Shown one piece after another: positions 12,701 to 22,351 of a stretch of 64,000 bases of DNA. The notes under the pieces were generated by a model that saw only the letters and a list, made by a program, of their open reading frames with translations, did not search any database and had not been told where the DNA came from. The translations under genes were made by a program, and so were the position numbers. The stretch is from contig OZ017795.1 in the NCBI GenBank assembly GCA_963969395.1, forward strand, positions 34,887,063-34,951,062, read 5' to 3'. How positions within the stretch are numbered: the stretch's first letter is position 1; each line of letters opens with the position of its first letter. The stretch comes from Pseudoscleropodium purum. Taxonomy: Eukaryota > Streptophyta > Bryopsida > Hypnales > Brachytheciaceae.

Positions 12701-14133
12701 GCTAAACTTGAAAGACGTATATTTTATTAGAAATTTAAAAAAAATTACTAATAATGTTGTGTGCTCTTTAAATAATATCAATTGCATGGCCATCAAATAC
12801 TCAATACATTTTCTTCTCTATAAAGAAGACTTGAAGATAAGCAAACTTTACTCAACAATATCCTTCTTCATAAAGTCTTTCTATCCACATCTCACTATTA
12901 ATTTTTACCTTCACTACTTCTTTGCAAGTTCTATTTGGGAGGTATTAGAGAGTCCCTCCTTTAATAAGGGTATGTAGTCTTGGTGTCGCTCATATTTTTC
13001 TTTTGAGAATTGATGTAGGGTCTAATGAATAGACTTTTAATATACATTGGGCCTAATATAGTTGGATTTCATTCTTTCTATCTTCTTTTTTTCTATGATA
13101 TGTTGATTGTTGTAACATTTCTTATTTTTCATTCATCTATCACAGGTATACTTAAACCATTAAAGACAAGAAGATAAGTTAAATTTTCAAAATTATAAAG
13201 ATGTGAAAAAATTCAAATTAGAACAATAATTTAATGATTATTTAATTTTAAGAAAAAATTACATCCTAATTTAATCTATAGATCATATCCATAATGTTTG
13301 CTTATATACTAAACTAAATAACATTTTTCAATAAATTTTGAAACCTAAAACAGAAAATTCTATCTCAATCTAATTATTAATTGAAATTTTGTAATTTTCA
13401 TAGGAAAAAATGCCTCTTTAAGTTTTGATTCTTGTTATGGTTTCATATTTTTACTTTACTTAGTTATCCAAGTTAATTTTGAATGTTAAACATACTTGTA
13501 CTCTTTGAACTATAGAATATTTATGATGAAAATTTCTAAATATCTATATAATACTAATGCAAGAGAACTAATACAAGAAAGTAAAAAACATTGAGATGTA
13601 TGTAAAAAATAAGTTTGCATTTACTTAGATTGAACATGTTTGCATTCATTTGTTGTTCAAAATTTAAATGTCTAGTCCTTTAGGAGTTAACCTCTAATGG
13701 ATGGAACCTATGATAGTATAATCAAACTTGAAAGTTCTTCACTTTGTATCTTTTTCTTTTGCTATTTATGAGTGAAATTTTTTAATTGAATTTTTCAAAG
13801 ATGGAATCATATGTATAATATATGTCATAAAATTTTCAAATCTTTTTGAGAAAATTTCAAATTATCATGAATTTTCAAAGAAAAAATGAAGAAAATTCAT
13901 ATCAAATATACATCATGCTAAAAAATATGAAAATTTTAGAATAGAATAACATAATTGCAATGTAGAATATTGTAGTGCAAAGAAAATTCTTGTGTCACTC
14001 CATCATTAGAAACATGGTTATAAACACTCACCTTCAAACTTCAATGAAATGTTTAATTTTAGGAATTTTTCAAAATTTCCAAGTGGCATAGAAATTTTAC
14101 CTTAGAATCTACATTTTATTAGTTTTTCTCAAG
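9705..14133. other. AT-rich intergenic DNA, no gene seen
   Basis: Repeat debris throughout. 13630-14110 is similar to 51110-51600, including a shared TCCTTTAGGRGTTAA junction that looks like one terminus of a TTAA-type element. At 12500 the sequence TACTCCCTTTGTTTCC recalls a Stowaway-type terminus, and a weak counterpart (TTTGGGAGGTA) lies near 12940; this is not strong enough to call. Confidence 0.4.
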
Positions 14134-14138
14134 GTTGA
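14134..14138 (+). repeat. Target-site duplication (left) of the chromovirus
   Basis: GTTGA directly left of the 5' LTR; the same five bases follow the 3' LTR at 21165-21169. Confidence 0.9.
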
Positions 14139-14339
14139 TGTTAGGACCCGGACCCTTTACCATGGAACCCATGCCCGTAAGGCTGGCTAAATGATTAGCA
14201 ATTAGTCATTGAGCTAACCGCCCTTGGCAGCCTATATCTTGCCTATGGGGGGGCATGTCCTCCACTGCACATTCTTTCTACTTATATGAATTGGCTATCT
14301 ATTGAATGCAAACCTGTCTCTCGTGTCCCGACTCTAACA
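14139..14339 (+). repeat. 5' LTR of the chromovirus
   Basis: 201 bp, starts TGTTAGGACC and ends CTCTAACA. Contains a TATA-like TATATC (14233-14238) and a predicted transcript start near 14264. At every transition difference from the 3' LTR this copy carries A or T. Confidence 0.95.
14264..14272 (+). promoter_or_regulatory. Predicted transcript start with self-priming complement
   Basis: ACTGCACAT lies about 31 nt after the TATA-like box and is perfectly complementary to ATGTGCAGT just past the LTR (14342-14350). In Tf1/sushi-type elements the first bases of the RNA pair with the primer-binding site and prime reverse transcription. The start site itself is inferred. Confidence 0.5.
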
Positions 14340-14341
14340 TT

Positions 14342-14350
14342 ATGTGCAGT
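14342..14350 (+). promoter_or_regulatory. Candidate self-primed primer-binding site
   Basis: ATGTGCAGT begins two bases after the 5' LTR, where a primer-binding site belongs. No TGG-initiated match to a tRNA 3' end, such as initiator methionine tRNA, is present. It pairs over 9 nt with the LTR sequence at 14264-14272. Confidence 0.5.
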
Positions 14351-14589
14351 CCATGAGGTTTCTTTCGATAGGTAGAGTCATATAGATTGAGTGAGGATGG
14401 CGAGGGATTAGGATGATCAACGATCAGCGATCAGGAGGGTTCGGGACGGCAGTGTTCAATGTAGACGAACGGGAGGTGTTTCGGGCGGTGGTCGGAAGCA
14501 GGAAGTTCTGAACAACTTCATCGTGTCGAAGTGATTTAGAGCACCGCAAGGCGCACTATTCTGATCGAGGCAATGAACTGGAGCACGAT

Positions 14590-14740
14590 GGCGGTCACAA
14601 CGACTCTGCAAAGTCGAAAATTCATTTCCGGTTCTGTCACAGCAAGGAAGTTCATTTTAATTTCATGGTAGTCACAATGACTTTGCAAAGTCGAAAATTC
14701 ATTTCCAATTTTGTCATAGCAAGGAAGTCCTTTTCTCCAA
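14590..14740 (+). repeat. 77-bp tandem duplication in the chromovirus leader
   Basis: Two copies, from ~14594 and ~14671, both containing TGCAAAGTCGAAAATTCATT. Differences are mainly C-to-T and G-to-A. Confidence 0.75.
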
Positions 14741-14867
14741 TGACAGCCCCGATCATCTCTGCCTGTCACTCGTTATGAGTGCCTGATGCACAACGAATTT
14801 TACGGTTTCATTATTTATCTGCGAACAGGTCCAGTAGACTTCATGCGTACTTACGAGAGACCCTCTC

Positions 14868-15359
14868 GTGAATCGCTGTATTAGCATCATCGTTCTTTTA
14901 AACTGCATTAGGCAACTTGGAAAGGCTGTACTGCCTTTTGCCTCGGCGGATCGCATTGTCGCTGATCTAGTTCGACTTCGTCGTCATGCTGAAGGCCCCG
15001 ATGCTCCCGCTCCTGCCTTGGGTCGACACTCCACCGTCTCGACACAACAGCCTTCGTGGAGCACCTGCAACAGCCTCCGCGGCGCACCCGCAGCATTGCA
15101 CATTCTTTCGACGCACCCGCACCGGTCTGATTGGGGCCGCTTGATCGACCAGCTACTTCGAGACCGTCCACTTGCTCTGCATGGGCGCATGCCGGGGCGG
15201 CGACTCAGCAACTACCATCGGAGGCTGAACCTCCGAGCGGCATTGATCAAGGCCACGATTGCGGAGGGGGAAGGCCGGCTTTCACGCGGTGAGTCCAGGG
15301 ACCTCAAACTCGCCGAGGCGATCGTCAAGGACTGCCGCGATGCACTGATGCAGACATGA
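14868..15359 (+). CDS. Unrecognised GC-rich ORF upstream of gag
   Basis: A 163-codon frame inside the chromovirus, between the leader and gag. The first 30 residues lie in AT-richer sequence, so the true start may be later. The C-terminal half, from MPGRRLSNYH at 15189, is arginine/alanine-rich and helical-looking. A near copy of the DNA encoding MPGRRL recurs at 15505 in the next ORF, suggesting duplication of an N-terminal segment. Standard Ty3/gypsy elements have no gene here. It may be an N-terminal extension of gag, an accessory ORF or captured sequence. I assign no function. Confidence 0.4.
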   Translation: MNRCISIIVLLNCIRQLGKAVLPFASADRIVADLVRLRRHAEGPDAPAPALGRHSTVSTQQPSWSTCNSLRGAPAALHILSTHPHRSDWGRLIDQLLRDRPLALHGRMPGRRLSNYHRRLNLRAALIKATIAEGEGRLSRGESRDLKLAEAIVKDCRDALMQT

Positions 15360-15423
15360 TCCTAGAGGAGGTGCGGAGGCACCGCAAGGAGAGGGAGGCG
15401 GCCGTCGGTAGTCTCTCAACAGA

Positions 15424-15849
15424 TTGGGCACGCGGGCTCCACGATTCACCGGTGGCTGCGTTTTTGGAAGCCACACTTCCCGTCATCAGCGCGTGGGGGG
15501 GGCAATGCCGGGGCAGCGACTCACAATAACAGAGCTATGGGTGGCGTTTCGGAGGGCTCTTCTACGCGGGCAGGTACGTGAGGCAACCGGGAAGCTCACC
15601 AAGTACTGGTTCGAAAACTATTACTGTGGAATCGTGCAATCGATGATCGAAGGGAGTACTACATTGGCGGAACTACAAATGTTCAAGGCTGAACTCCTGC
15701 GGATAGAGGAGGAGCGGGCGGTGGACTTCAACTTTAGCGACAGATTCGGCATCGACGATGAGATCGACTCCTCGCCATTAGACCATTTCATTGGTACCAT
15801 GCAACTGTTGGCCGCAGAAGTTCAACAGAAGGTGGCCGGCAGGCGGTGA
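15424..15849 (+). CDS. Second unrecognised ORF upstream of gag
   Basis: 141 codons in a different frame from the previous ORF and from gag. From MPGQRLTITELW at 15505 it reads as a plausible folded, acidic domain with mixed hydrophobic and charged residues (for example SPLDHFIGTMQLLAAEVQQK near the end). The start of this segment repeats the MPGRRL segment of the upstream ORF. It lies about 380 bp before the gag ATG, separated by a GC-rich imperfectly repetitive stretch. Possibly a decayed N-terminal gag domain or an accessory protein; no homologue recognised. Confidence 0.4.
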   Translation: MGTRAPRFTGGCVFGSHTSRHQRVGGAMPGQRLTITELWVAFRRALLRGQVREATGKLTKYWFENYYCGIVQSMIEGSTTLAELQMFKAELLRIEEERAVDFNFSDRFGIDDEIDSSPLDHFIGTMQLLAAEVQQKVAGRR

Positions 15850-16232
15850 ACTAGCAACGCTGGTGACGGAGGCGTGGAGCAAGCAACGAGTGGCGCAGAG
15901 CAAGGGCCGTGGCATTTCGACTGCACAAGGCGCACAAGAACGGTCCGCTTGGCCAATCAGGCACGGCAGCAGGGTGCGGGGCCACGGCCACTGGGCGCGG
16001 ACGAACGGCCGAAGGTGGAGTTTCCATGGCGCGGGCTGTAGGCCGGTCATGGACGCCGGTGCCACGGCCATGGGCTCCGCCCGGTGAAGGGGCCACGGCG
16101 GCAGGCACCGCGGGTGAGGGGGCCACAACAGTAGGTTGGACACGGCCATAGGCCAGGGGGCCGCGGGTGAAGGGGCAAGTACATACAGTTGCACCCCCCA
16201 AGCACGGAGGTAGTAGAGAAAGCGGGACACAT
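15850..16232 (+). other. GC-rich imperfect repeats before gag
   Basis: Several imperfect copies of GGTGAAGGGGCCACGGC-like motifs around 16081-16180. Short frames cross it, but none looks like protein. Probably leader or decayed linker. Confidence 0.4.
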
Positions 16233-17225
16233 ATGGGACCGATGGAGCATGGTGGCAATCCAATTACGGACCCACCAGGTGCGCCCCCTAGTGGGGGGGA
16301 TTGGGTACTTTATCTTCAGCAGCAACTCCAACAAATGCAAACGGGTCTCCAACAACAAATCCAATCTGGGCTCCATGCAGCTCTCCCTATGATTATCCAG
16401 GAATATCGGCACCAAGAATCAAGCGAGCGGAATACGCAACCATTTTTGGCTCCGATACCAACGCTAGCGGGGGCAGAGTCAGGCGGGGGTATACTTCCCA
16501 CCAGGGCGGGAAGGGTAGCACGCCCTAAGGACTTCGCGGGAAAAAAGGGGGGAGAGGTATACCATTGGATTGCACAGCTCCGTTTACAGTTTGAGGCTAA
16601 CCCAGAGGGCTACAAGACGGAGCGGCAGAAGATTAATTGTGCTCTTTCATACATGACAGGGGCAGCACAAGGTTGGGCGATGCCTATCTGCCAGGCTTTG
16701 GAAAAACGCAATAGTCACCCATTGTTGGATTCGTACGACACTTTCCGAGACACCGTAGTGTCGGTTTTGGGGGAAATTGACCGTAAGGGGAATGCCCAAG
16801 ATCGACTGCAAGAGTTACGACAGACGGCTGGGGTGGCGGCCTACATAGCAACGTTCAATGAACTTGCATCCCAAGTCAATTGGTGCGAAGAGGCCCTCAT
16901 TTCAAGATTCCGCCATGGTCTCAAGAATGACATTCTTTACTCAGTGGCTACAGGCGACGAGCCCCCTACGACACTCCAGGGGTGGATGGCACGGGCCTCG
17001 CGAATTGACGAGCGAATATGGGCCCTACGCCAGCAAGCGGGACAGCCAACTTTTGCGCCGACGTCCCATGGTCAACGGTTCCCGGGACCTACTCCGTCCC
17101 CGGGTCTGGTACCTATAGAACTTGACGCACTCAGCCCCGTTCCCCGTAAATCAACAGCAATGGCCAAAACACCAGCCAAGAGACTGGAGTATCAACGACA
17201 AGGGAAGTGTTGGGGCTGTGGGTAG
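16233..17225 (+). pseudogene. gag: gag of the chromovirus, stop inside the zinc knuckle
   Basis: First ATG in frame at 16233; 330 codons. A glutamine-rich segment (LQQQLQQMQTGLQQQIQ) is followed by a Ty3/gypsy gag domain beginning RPKDFAGKKGGEVYHWIAQL and ending near RIDERIWALRQQ. The frame stops with TAG at 17223-17225, between the second cysteine and the histidine of a C-x2-C-x4-H-x4-C zinc knuckle; the histidine and last cysteine follow in the same frame. Gag forms the particle that packages the element RNA. The stop is probably a decay mutation, though read-through at this point cannot be excluded from sequence alone. Confidence 0.85.
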
Positions 17226-17395
17226 CTCGGCCACCCCCGTTCAAGGTGCCCGACCAATCCTTCCCGACCGTTATTGTTCTCCACTACAATAGATATTGAG
17301 TACATGGACCCAGGAAAAGACTCGGCCCGGGACTGACATACCCTGCACAGTACCCGGGTTCACCACAAACGGCAAGGACTAGGACATATAAACAA

Positions 17396-17749
17396 GTGGC
17401 TTTGGCCATGTGCACCTCGGAAGAAGAGCCACTGTATCTCCGTGCTACTGTTGACCCTATCGCTCATTTGACGCTAGCAGGAGTTGCCAATGGCCGACCA
17501 ACCACCTTGATGGTGGACTCCGGAGCGACGGGTGTTTTTGTCCACCCGACATTTGCCACTTCCAGTAGAGCCACGATTGCAGCCAAAGCAATACCTCGGG
17601 AGGTGCGCGTGATAGATGGGCAAGTGATTAATACCGGTTTGGTGACGCATGAGGCGACGTTCCAATTGGTGATCGGGGACCACACGGAGACCCTCACGGC
17701 GGATATTACGAATACCGGTCGGTACGACTGCATTCTGGGTACCCTGTGA
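17396..17749 (+). pseudogene. Aspartic protease domain of pol
   Basis: In the reverse transcriptase frame, a retropepsin domain with the catalytic motif LMVDSGATG (17511-17537) and the conserved C-terminal DCILG. A TGA at 17747-17749 ends the frame, and the conserved sequence after it (LRHDPDIRW) continues in the same frame, so the stop is a secondary mutation. No ATG is required, since protease is normally part of a gag-pol product. Confidence 0.85.
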
Positions 17750-17956
17750 CTATTACGCCATGACCCAGATATTCGTTGGGCCACGGGGGCGGTGCGCTTT
17801 ACATCGGTGTTTTGTCAGACTTAGTGCTCATCCTAGGATAGGACTCTTGGACGAGCAAGCATCGTCCCCCTCAACGGGCCTTGTCCAACAACAAATCAAC
17901 ATACTCTAGTATCTCAGCTGGTTTTCCAACAAACCACCAAGGGGCCGGAAATATAC

Positions 17957-18972
17957 ATGATGGAGGTTTTTGAGCTCGCGGAGGCCGTACCAACCGCCAC
18001 TACAGCTATTCCTCCAGAGTACGTCGACTTGGAGGGCGCTTTCAGTGAGGAGGCTTCCAACGAGCTTCCCCTTCACGGTCCCTCCGACATGAAGATAGAG
18101 TTCAAGGAGGGTCAGGAGCCTCGGAATATGGGCTTGCGCCCAATGTTGCCAGCGGAGTTAGAGGAATTGCGGCGTTACCTAGATGAGCACCTTGGAAAAG
18201 GCTGGATCCGGCGATCGAAATCCCCCGTGTCAGCCCCGATTGTATTTGCAAAGAAAAAAGACAGGACCCTACAGGTATGTATCGATTACCGGAACCTTAA
18301 TCGAGTCACAATTCGAAACCAATATCCACTTCCGTTGATTCCAGAGCTCACCAACTGACTGGTCAGGGCTATAGTGTTCTCTAAACTCAACGTCCGACAA
18401 GCATACCACCAAGTGCAGATGTCAGTAGTCCATGAGTATAAGACAGCATTCAAGACCCGCTATGGCCTCTACGAGTACCTCGTCATGCCTTTCAGTCTCA
18501 CAAACGCTCCGGCCCAGTTTCAGGCGCACATGCAGACAATATTTGGGGATTTACTCGATGTTTTCGTTGTAATCTACCTAGACAATATCCTTATTTTCTC
18601 CAAAACAATCGAGGAACACTGGCAAATTGTTCGGGAAGTATTACAGCGCCTGCACCAATACGGCCTCTACGCCAAATTGTCAAAATGTGAGTTCCACCGC
18701 ACCTCAGTGGAATTCTTGGGTCTGATTGTCTCGGGTCGCGGTTTGGAGATGTGTCCTGACAAGGTCTCCGCCTTGAAAGATTGGCCACCCCCCAAGAACC
18801 TTCGGGAGGTCCAGGCGTTTCTGGGGTTTGCTAATTTTTATAGGAGATTTATTGTGGATTACTCTCATATTGCGGTTCCCCTGAACCACTTAACGCGGAA
18901 GCATCAGCCGTTCACGTGGTCGGCAGTGGCAGAGGGCGCTTTCAATGAATTGCGACGGCGGTTTATTGAACT
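17957..18972 (+). pseudogene. Reverse transcriptase domain with altered catalytic motif
   Basis: Ty3/gypsy reverse transcriptase: [23 protein letters not shown], the palm motif LVMPFSLTNAPAQFQ, then YLDN at the position of the YxDD box, so the second catalytic aspartate is replaced by asparagine. The following connection domain contains FLGLIVSGRGL and EVQAFLGFANFYRRFI. One TGA interrupts the frame at 18356-18358. A one-base frameshift near 18970 moves the downstream RNase H into another frame. Confidence 0.9.
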
Positions 18973-19560
18973 CCAGTCCTACTTCATCGGGCATTTGATC
19001 AGCCATTTGTGGTCGAGACAGACGCTTCCGACACCGCCACTAGGGGCATACTCTCCCAATATGGCATCGATGGCCAGTTACACCCTTGTGCCTATCACAG
19101 TTCGAAGATGTCTGCTGCAAAACAGAATTACGACATCTACGACAAGGAACTTCTTAGCATCGTTCTTGCATTTTAGGACTAGCGAGTATACCTAGAAGGA
19201 TCCCCCCATCGGATTTGAGTCATCTCCAACCACAAAAACTTGGAGTAGTTCCTAACAACAAAAACCCTCAACCGTCGCCAGGCACGTTGGTCTGAACTTC
19301 TCTCAGCATATGATTTTGTCATTGAGCACCGACCTGGGGTACTTAATGGCCGCGCGGATATGCTCTCACGCCGTTTCGACACGGCCAAGGATGGTAGCGG
19401 AAACGCACGACCCCTACTCCGGTTGGCGATGCTTGAGGCCGTGGAGCCAGTTTGGAACGACGACCATATCATACAGCGGCTCCAGGAGGCCACGCTGTCA
19501 GACCGAACATTGGCACCGGTAAGCACATTTCTAATGACAGGTGTGGGGGAGGCGCCAAGC
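18973..19560 (+). pseudogene. RNase H domain of pol, stop-ridden
   Basis: In the frame beginning at 18973 the sequence reads [18 protein letters not shown], with the first catalytic aspartate, then [15 protein letters not shown] and HRPGVLNGRADMLSR. Four in-frame stops fall between about 19174 and 19250. This is the RT-type RNase H that removes the RNA strand during reverse transcription. Confidence 0.85.
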
Positions 19561-19569
19561 CACATACGG

Positions 19570-21015
19570 TGCTAGCTGCAGGATTATTCCTTCCATAATG
19601 GGGTGATTTTCTTCAAAGACGTGATGATGGTCCCAGACAACGAGGATCTTCGTCGGCAAATACTCCGCTCCCGCCACGACACTCCGGTTGCTGGCCATCT
19701 GGGTCGCACAAAGACCGTTGATCTAGTCTCCTGTGCTTTTTACTAGCCGTCCCTTACCCAGTACGTCCATCAGTACGTGGACGGTTGCGACATATGTCAA
19801 CACTCTAAGCTAACTCGACATTCTCGCTACGGATTGCTACAGCCGATTCCTGCGGGGGACGCACCTTGGAAGCGGGTTACCACGGACTTCATCGTCAAAC
19901 TTCCGCCCAGCGCAGGTTTTGATACAATCATGGTGGTAGTGGATAAAAACACGAAATTAGCACACTTCATCCCAACCACAGAGGTCACGGACTCAGTAGG
20001 TATAGCAACTCTCTATTTGTAGCACGTCTGGAAACTTCATGGGACCCCTATGGAGTTGATCTCTGATCGCGGGCTGGTTTTCGTATCAAAGTTTATGCAC
20101 CGGTTGTACGAACTCCTAGGCATCCAACTGGCCCCAACGACAGCATTTCACCCCCAGTTAGACGACCAGGCTGAACGGGTGAATCAACACCTAGAACAGA
20201 TTCTTTGTATGTTTACGACCAAACGCCAAGATGACTGGGCGGACCTGCTTCTAGTGGCAGAGTTTGCATATAACAATTCCCTTCACTCAGCTACCGGGTA
20301 CTCACCATTTTACGCTACCTACGATTATCACCCGACTCTCTCGTTTACCCTGCCATCGACCTCCACAGTCCCTGCAACTGAGGAGCGCTTGCAGTTATTG
20401 CACCAAGTGCATGAAGAGATTAAGACCATGATCCAAATCGTTGGAGAACACGCAAAGAAATACTACGACCAACAAATAAAAAAGCAACCGACGTACAAGG
20501 TAGGTGATCACGTCCTTTTACGTAGTGAACACATTGCCACGACGTCCCTGTCAAAGAAATTAGGTCCCAAGTTCTTGGGGCCATTCCGGATCATCTCCAA
20601 GCTATCGGACTTGGTATACCGTCTCAAGTTGCCAAGTACCCTCCGCATTCATGATGTATTCCACGTAGCGGTCTTGGAACAGTACCAACCAGATACCATC
20701 TCAGGGCGGCGACGACCTCCACCACCCCCAATCGTTACTCCAACGGGTGACATGGAGTGGGAGGTACGCCGAATACTCGACTCCCAAGTCTCGGGACGAC
20801 ACCGACAATTGCAATATTTGGTCTCTTGGGACGGTTATGGCCCAGAGGAGGACTCATGGGAACAGGCCAAGCATCTCCAGAATGCACCTATCAGGGTTTG
20901 GGAATTCCACCAATTACATCCGGACACTCCCCGCTTATCGACTAGACCTAGAAGGGGGAGTAATGTTAGGACCAGGACCCGTTACCATGGAACCCATGCC
21001 CGTAGGGCAGGCTAA
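19570..21015 (+). pseudogene. Integrase with C-terminal chromodomain
   Basis: Same frame as RNase H. HHCC zinc-binding domain (HDTPVAGHLGRTKT to CDICQHSK), catalytic core with D in TTDFIV, D in LISDRG and E in DQAERVNQ, the GPF/Y-type motif KFLGPFRI, then a chromodomain from ~20751 (EWEVRRILDSQ, YLVSWDGYGPEEDSWE). Stops at 19573, 19744 and 20020 break it; the last ~320 codons are open. Chromodomains of this class steer integration toward particular histone marks in other elements. The frame runs through the polypurine tract into the 3' LTR. Confidence 0.9.
20951..20960 (+). promoter_or_regulatory. Polypurine tract
   Basis: GAAGGGGGAG three bases before the 3' LTR, the expected primer site for plus-strand DNA synthesis. 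Confidence 0.85.
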
Positions 21016-21164
21016 ACGGTTAGCAGTTAGTCGTTGAGCTAACCGCCCTTGGCAGCCTATATCTTGCCTGTGGGGGGGCATGTCCTCCACTGCACATTCT
21101 TTCTACTTACATGAATTGGCTACCTGTTGAATGCAAACCTGTCTCCCGTGTCCCGACTCTGACA
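20964..21164 (+). repeat. 3' LTR of the chromovirus
   Basis: 201 bp, TGTTAGGACC to CTCTGACA. About 14 differences from the 5' LTR. Keeps the TATA-like box and the ACTGCACAT motif (21089-21097). Confidence 0.95.
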
Positions 21165-21169
21165 GTTGA
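21165..21169 (+). repeat. Target-site duplication (right) of the chromovirus
   Basis: GTTGA, identical to 14134-14138. Confidence 0.9.
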
Positions 21170-21365
21170 CGAATCTCTACGTCCGCCTGAAAAAGGCGGC
21201 CGTAACGTGGACGTCCATCCTCACGGACGCCAGTGAACGCAGCGTCCCTCCCGCCATCAGAAGGCGGACGGGCGGGGCGGACGGGGCGGACGGCGTCCGC
21301 GAATGTCAGTGGACGCTGCAGACATAGCGTCTGCGTCCGGACGTCCTGGACGTCCGACCATCCTA
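21170..21365. repeat. CpG-rich palindromic island (GGACGTCC motifs)
   Basis: About 195 bp packed with GGACG/CGTCC: GGACGTCC at 21209, 21339 and 21348, plus GGCGTCCGC and GTCCGCCT. Its flanks have weakly similar inverted ends. It carries short frames without protein character. Surroundings are strongly AT-rich, so this is either a GC-rich fold-back element or a remnant of one into which the retrotransposon jumped. Confidence 0.6.
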
Positions 21366-21419
21366 TCAACCCTGGTTTTTCTCTAGACAAAAGAATTTTT
21401 TTCAATATCAAAATTAAGT

Positions 21420-22351
21420 TTAACCCCTAAAGTCCCATTGTTCCCTTAAGGGACAAATCAGATTTTAGGCAGGCTCTTGTAACCTCAATTTTTGGTGAAT
21501 ATTTTTTAAACTTTCCCATAAGATAGAAAAATTGATTATCTATGTGGGAATATTATTTTTTATTTAAATTTGTGCCTAGGAGCAAAAGTTATACCACAAA
21601 AGCCTAAAATTGAACTATGCAGGCAATACAAAAAAAATTGCAAAAAATCGCAATATATTCTAAATTTTTTTTCCCTAAAATTTTATTTTTTTGTCTAAAT
21701 GTGAAGCTTTTATTTGTTCTGTTTGAATTAATAATGGAAAAGTTAAGGACAATCTTGTTTTTTGGGCAATTTTAGCATCTTCTTGAAAAAATAACTTGTA
21801 GGATTCATTTTTTAATGCAATTTTCACAATTTTCGACAATTTCTTTTTTGAGAATTTTGTGTTTGCTTGCTTGCTAAAACAGTCTCACCATTAGAATTGT
21901 TGTCTTTCAATCCCATCTTGGAGCTACTAACAATTTATTTATTTTATTCATTCTTGAACCTACTTCTACTTACCATTTTCTTAAAGAATGAAAATCAAGT
22001 GTTTTTTTGTTTTTTTATTAGACTTTCAACTCAATCCTTCAACATAAATTTTTTTTAATTCAAAGTTTGTAGTGCAAAAAAATTCCACAATTGGTGATCA
22101 AAGTCATTTGAAATTGTAGGTCAATGTTCAAAAAAACTTTCTTTTTCAACTTTGATTGTTAATATCTTCCAATCTATACAGTCAAACTTCATGAAATTTT
22201 TACCACACGAGCTAAGACAAGTTAAGTACAAGTTATCCTACAATTAGATTCTAAAAAAATCATTTTGATTGTTTTCTTGGATGAACGTAGCAAAAATGGC
22301 AGTTTTGAGTGTTTTTTGACAGAAAAATGGCCTTGGAACTGAAGGGGTTGA
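21420..22351. mobile_element. TTAA-type piggyBac-like element (E1)
   Basis: Left end TTAACCCCTAAAGTCCCATT at 21420; right end in reverse complement TCAACCCCTTCAGTTCCAAG, its target copy decayed from TTAA to TTGA. 932 bp, no transposase frame. Strongly similar along its length to 40053-40993. Confidence 0.6.

Larger units (their letters stand above)
14139..21164 (+). mobile_element. Ty3/gypsy chromovirus, complete but inactivated
   Basis: A 7026-bp LTR retrotransposon with 201-bp LTRs starting TG and ending CA, a 5-bp target duplication, a polypurine tract and gag, protease, reverse transcriptase, RNase H, integrase and a C-terminal chromodomain in the Ty3/gypsy order. The chromodomain places it among the chromoviruses. 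The LTRs differ at about 14 of 201 positions, so the insertion is old. At least ten in-frame stops, one frameshift and a changed reverse-transcriptase catalytic residue make it non-functional. It is GC-rich against AT-rich surroundings. Relationship to the Tcn1-like chromoviruses reported from non-seed plants is plausible but would need a tree. Confidence 0.95.

Noticed and set aside
12499..12945. Stowaway (mariner) MITE
   Set aside because: The left TACTCCCTTTGTTTCC looks right, but the right end matches only weakly and the 440-bp size and target duplication are not convincing.
14341..14360. tRNA-primed binding site after the 5' LTR
   Set aside because: No TGG start and no match to common plant primer tRNAs; the self-complementary alternative fits better.
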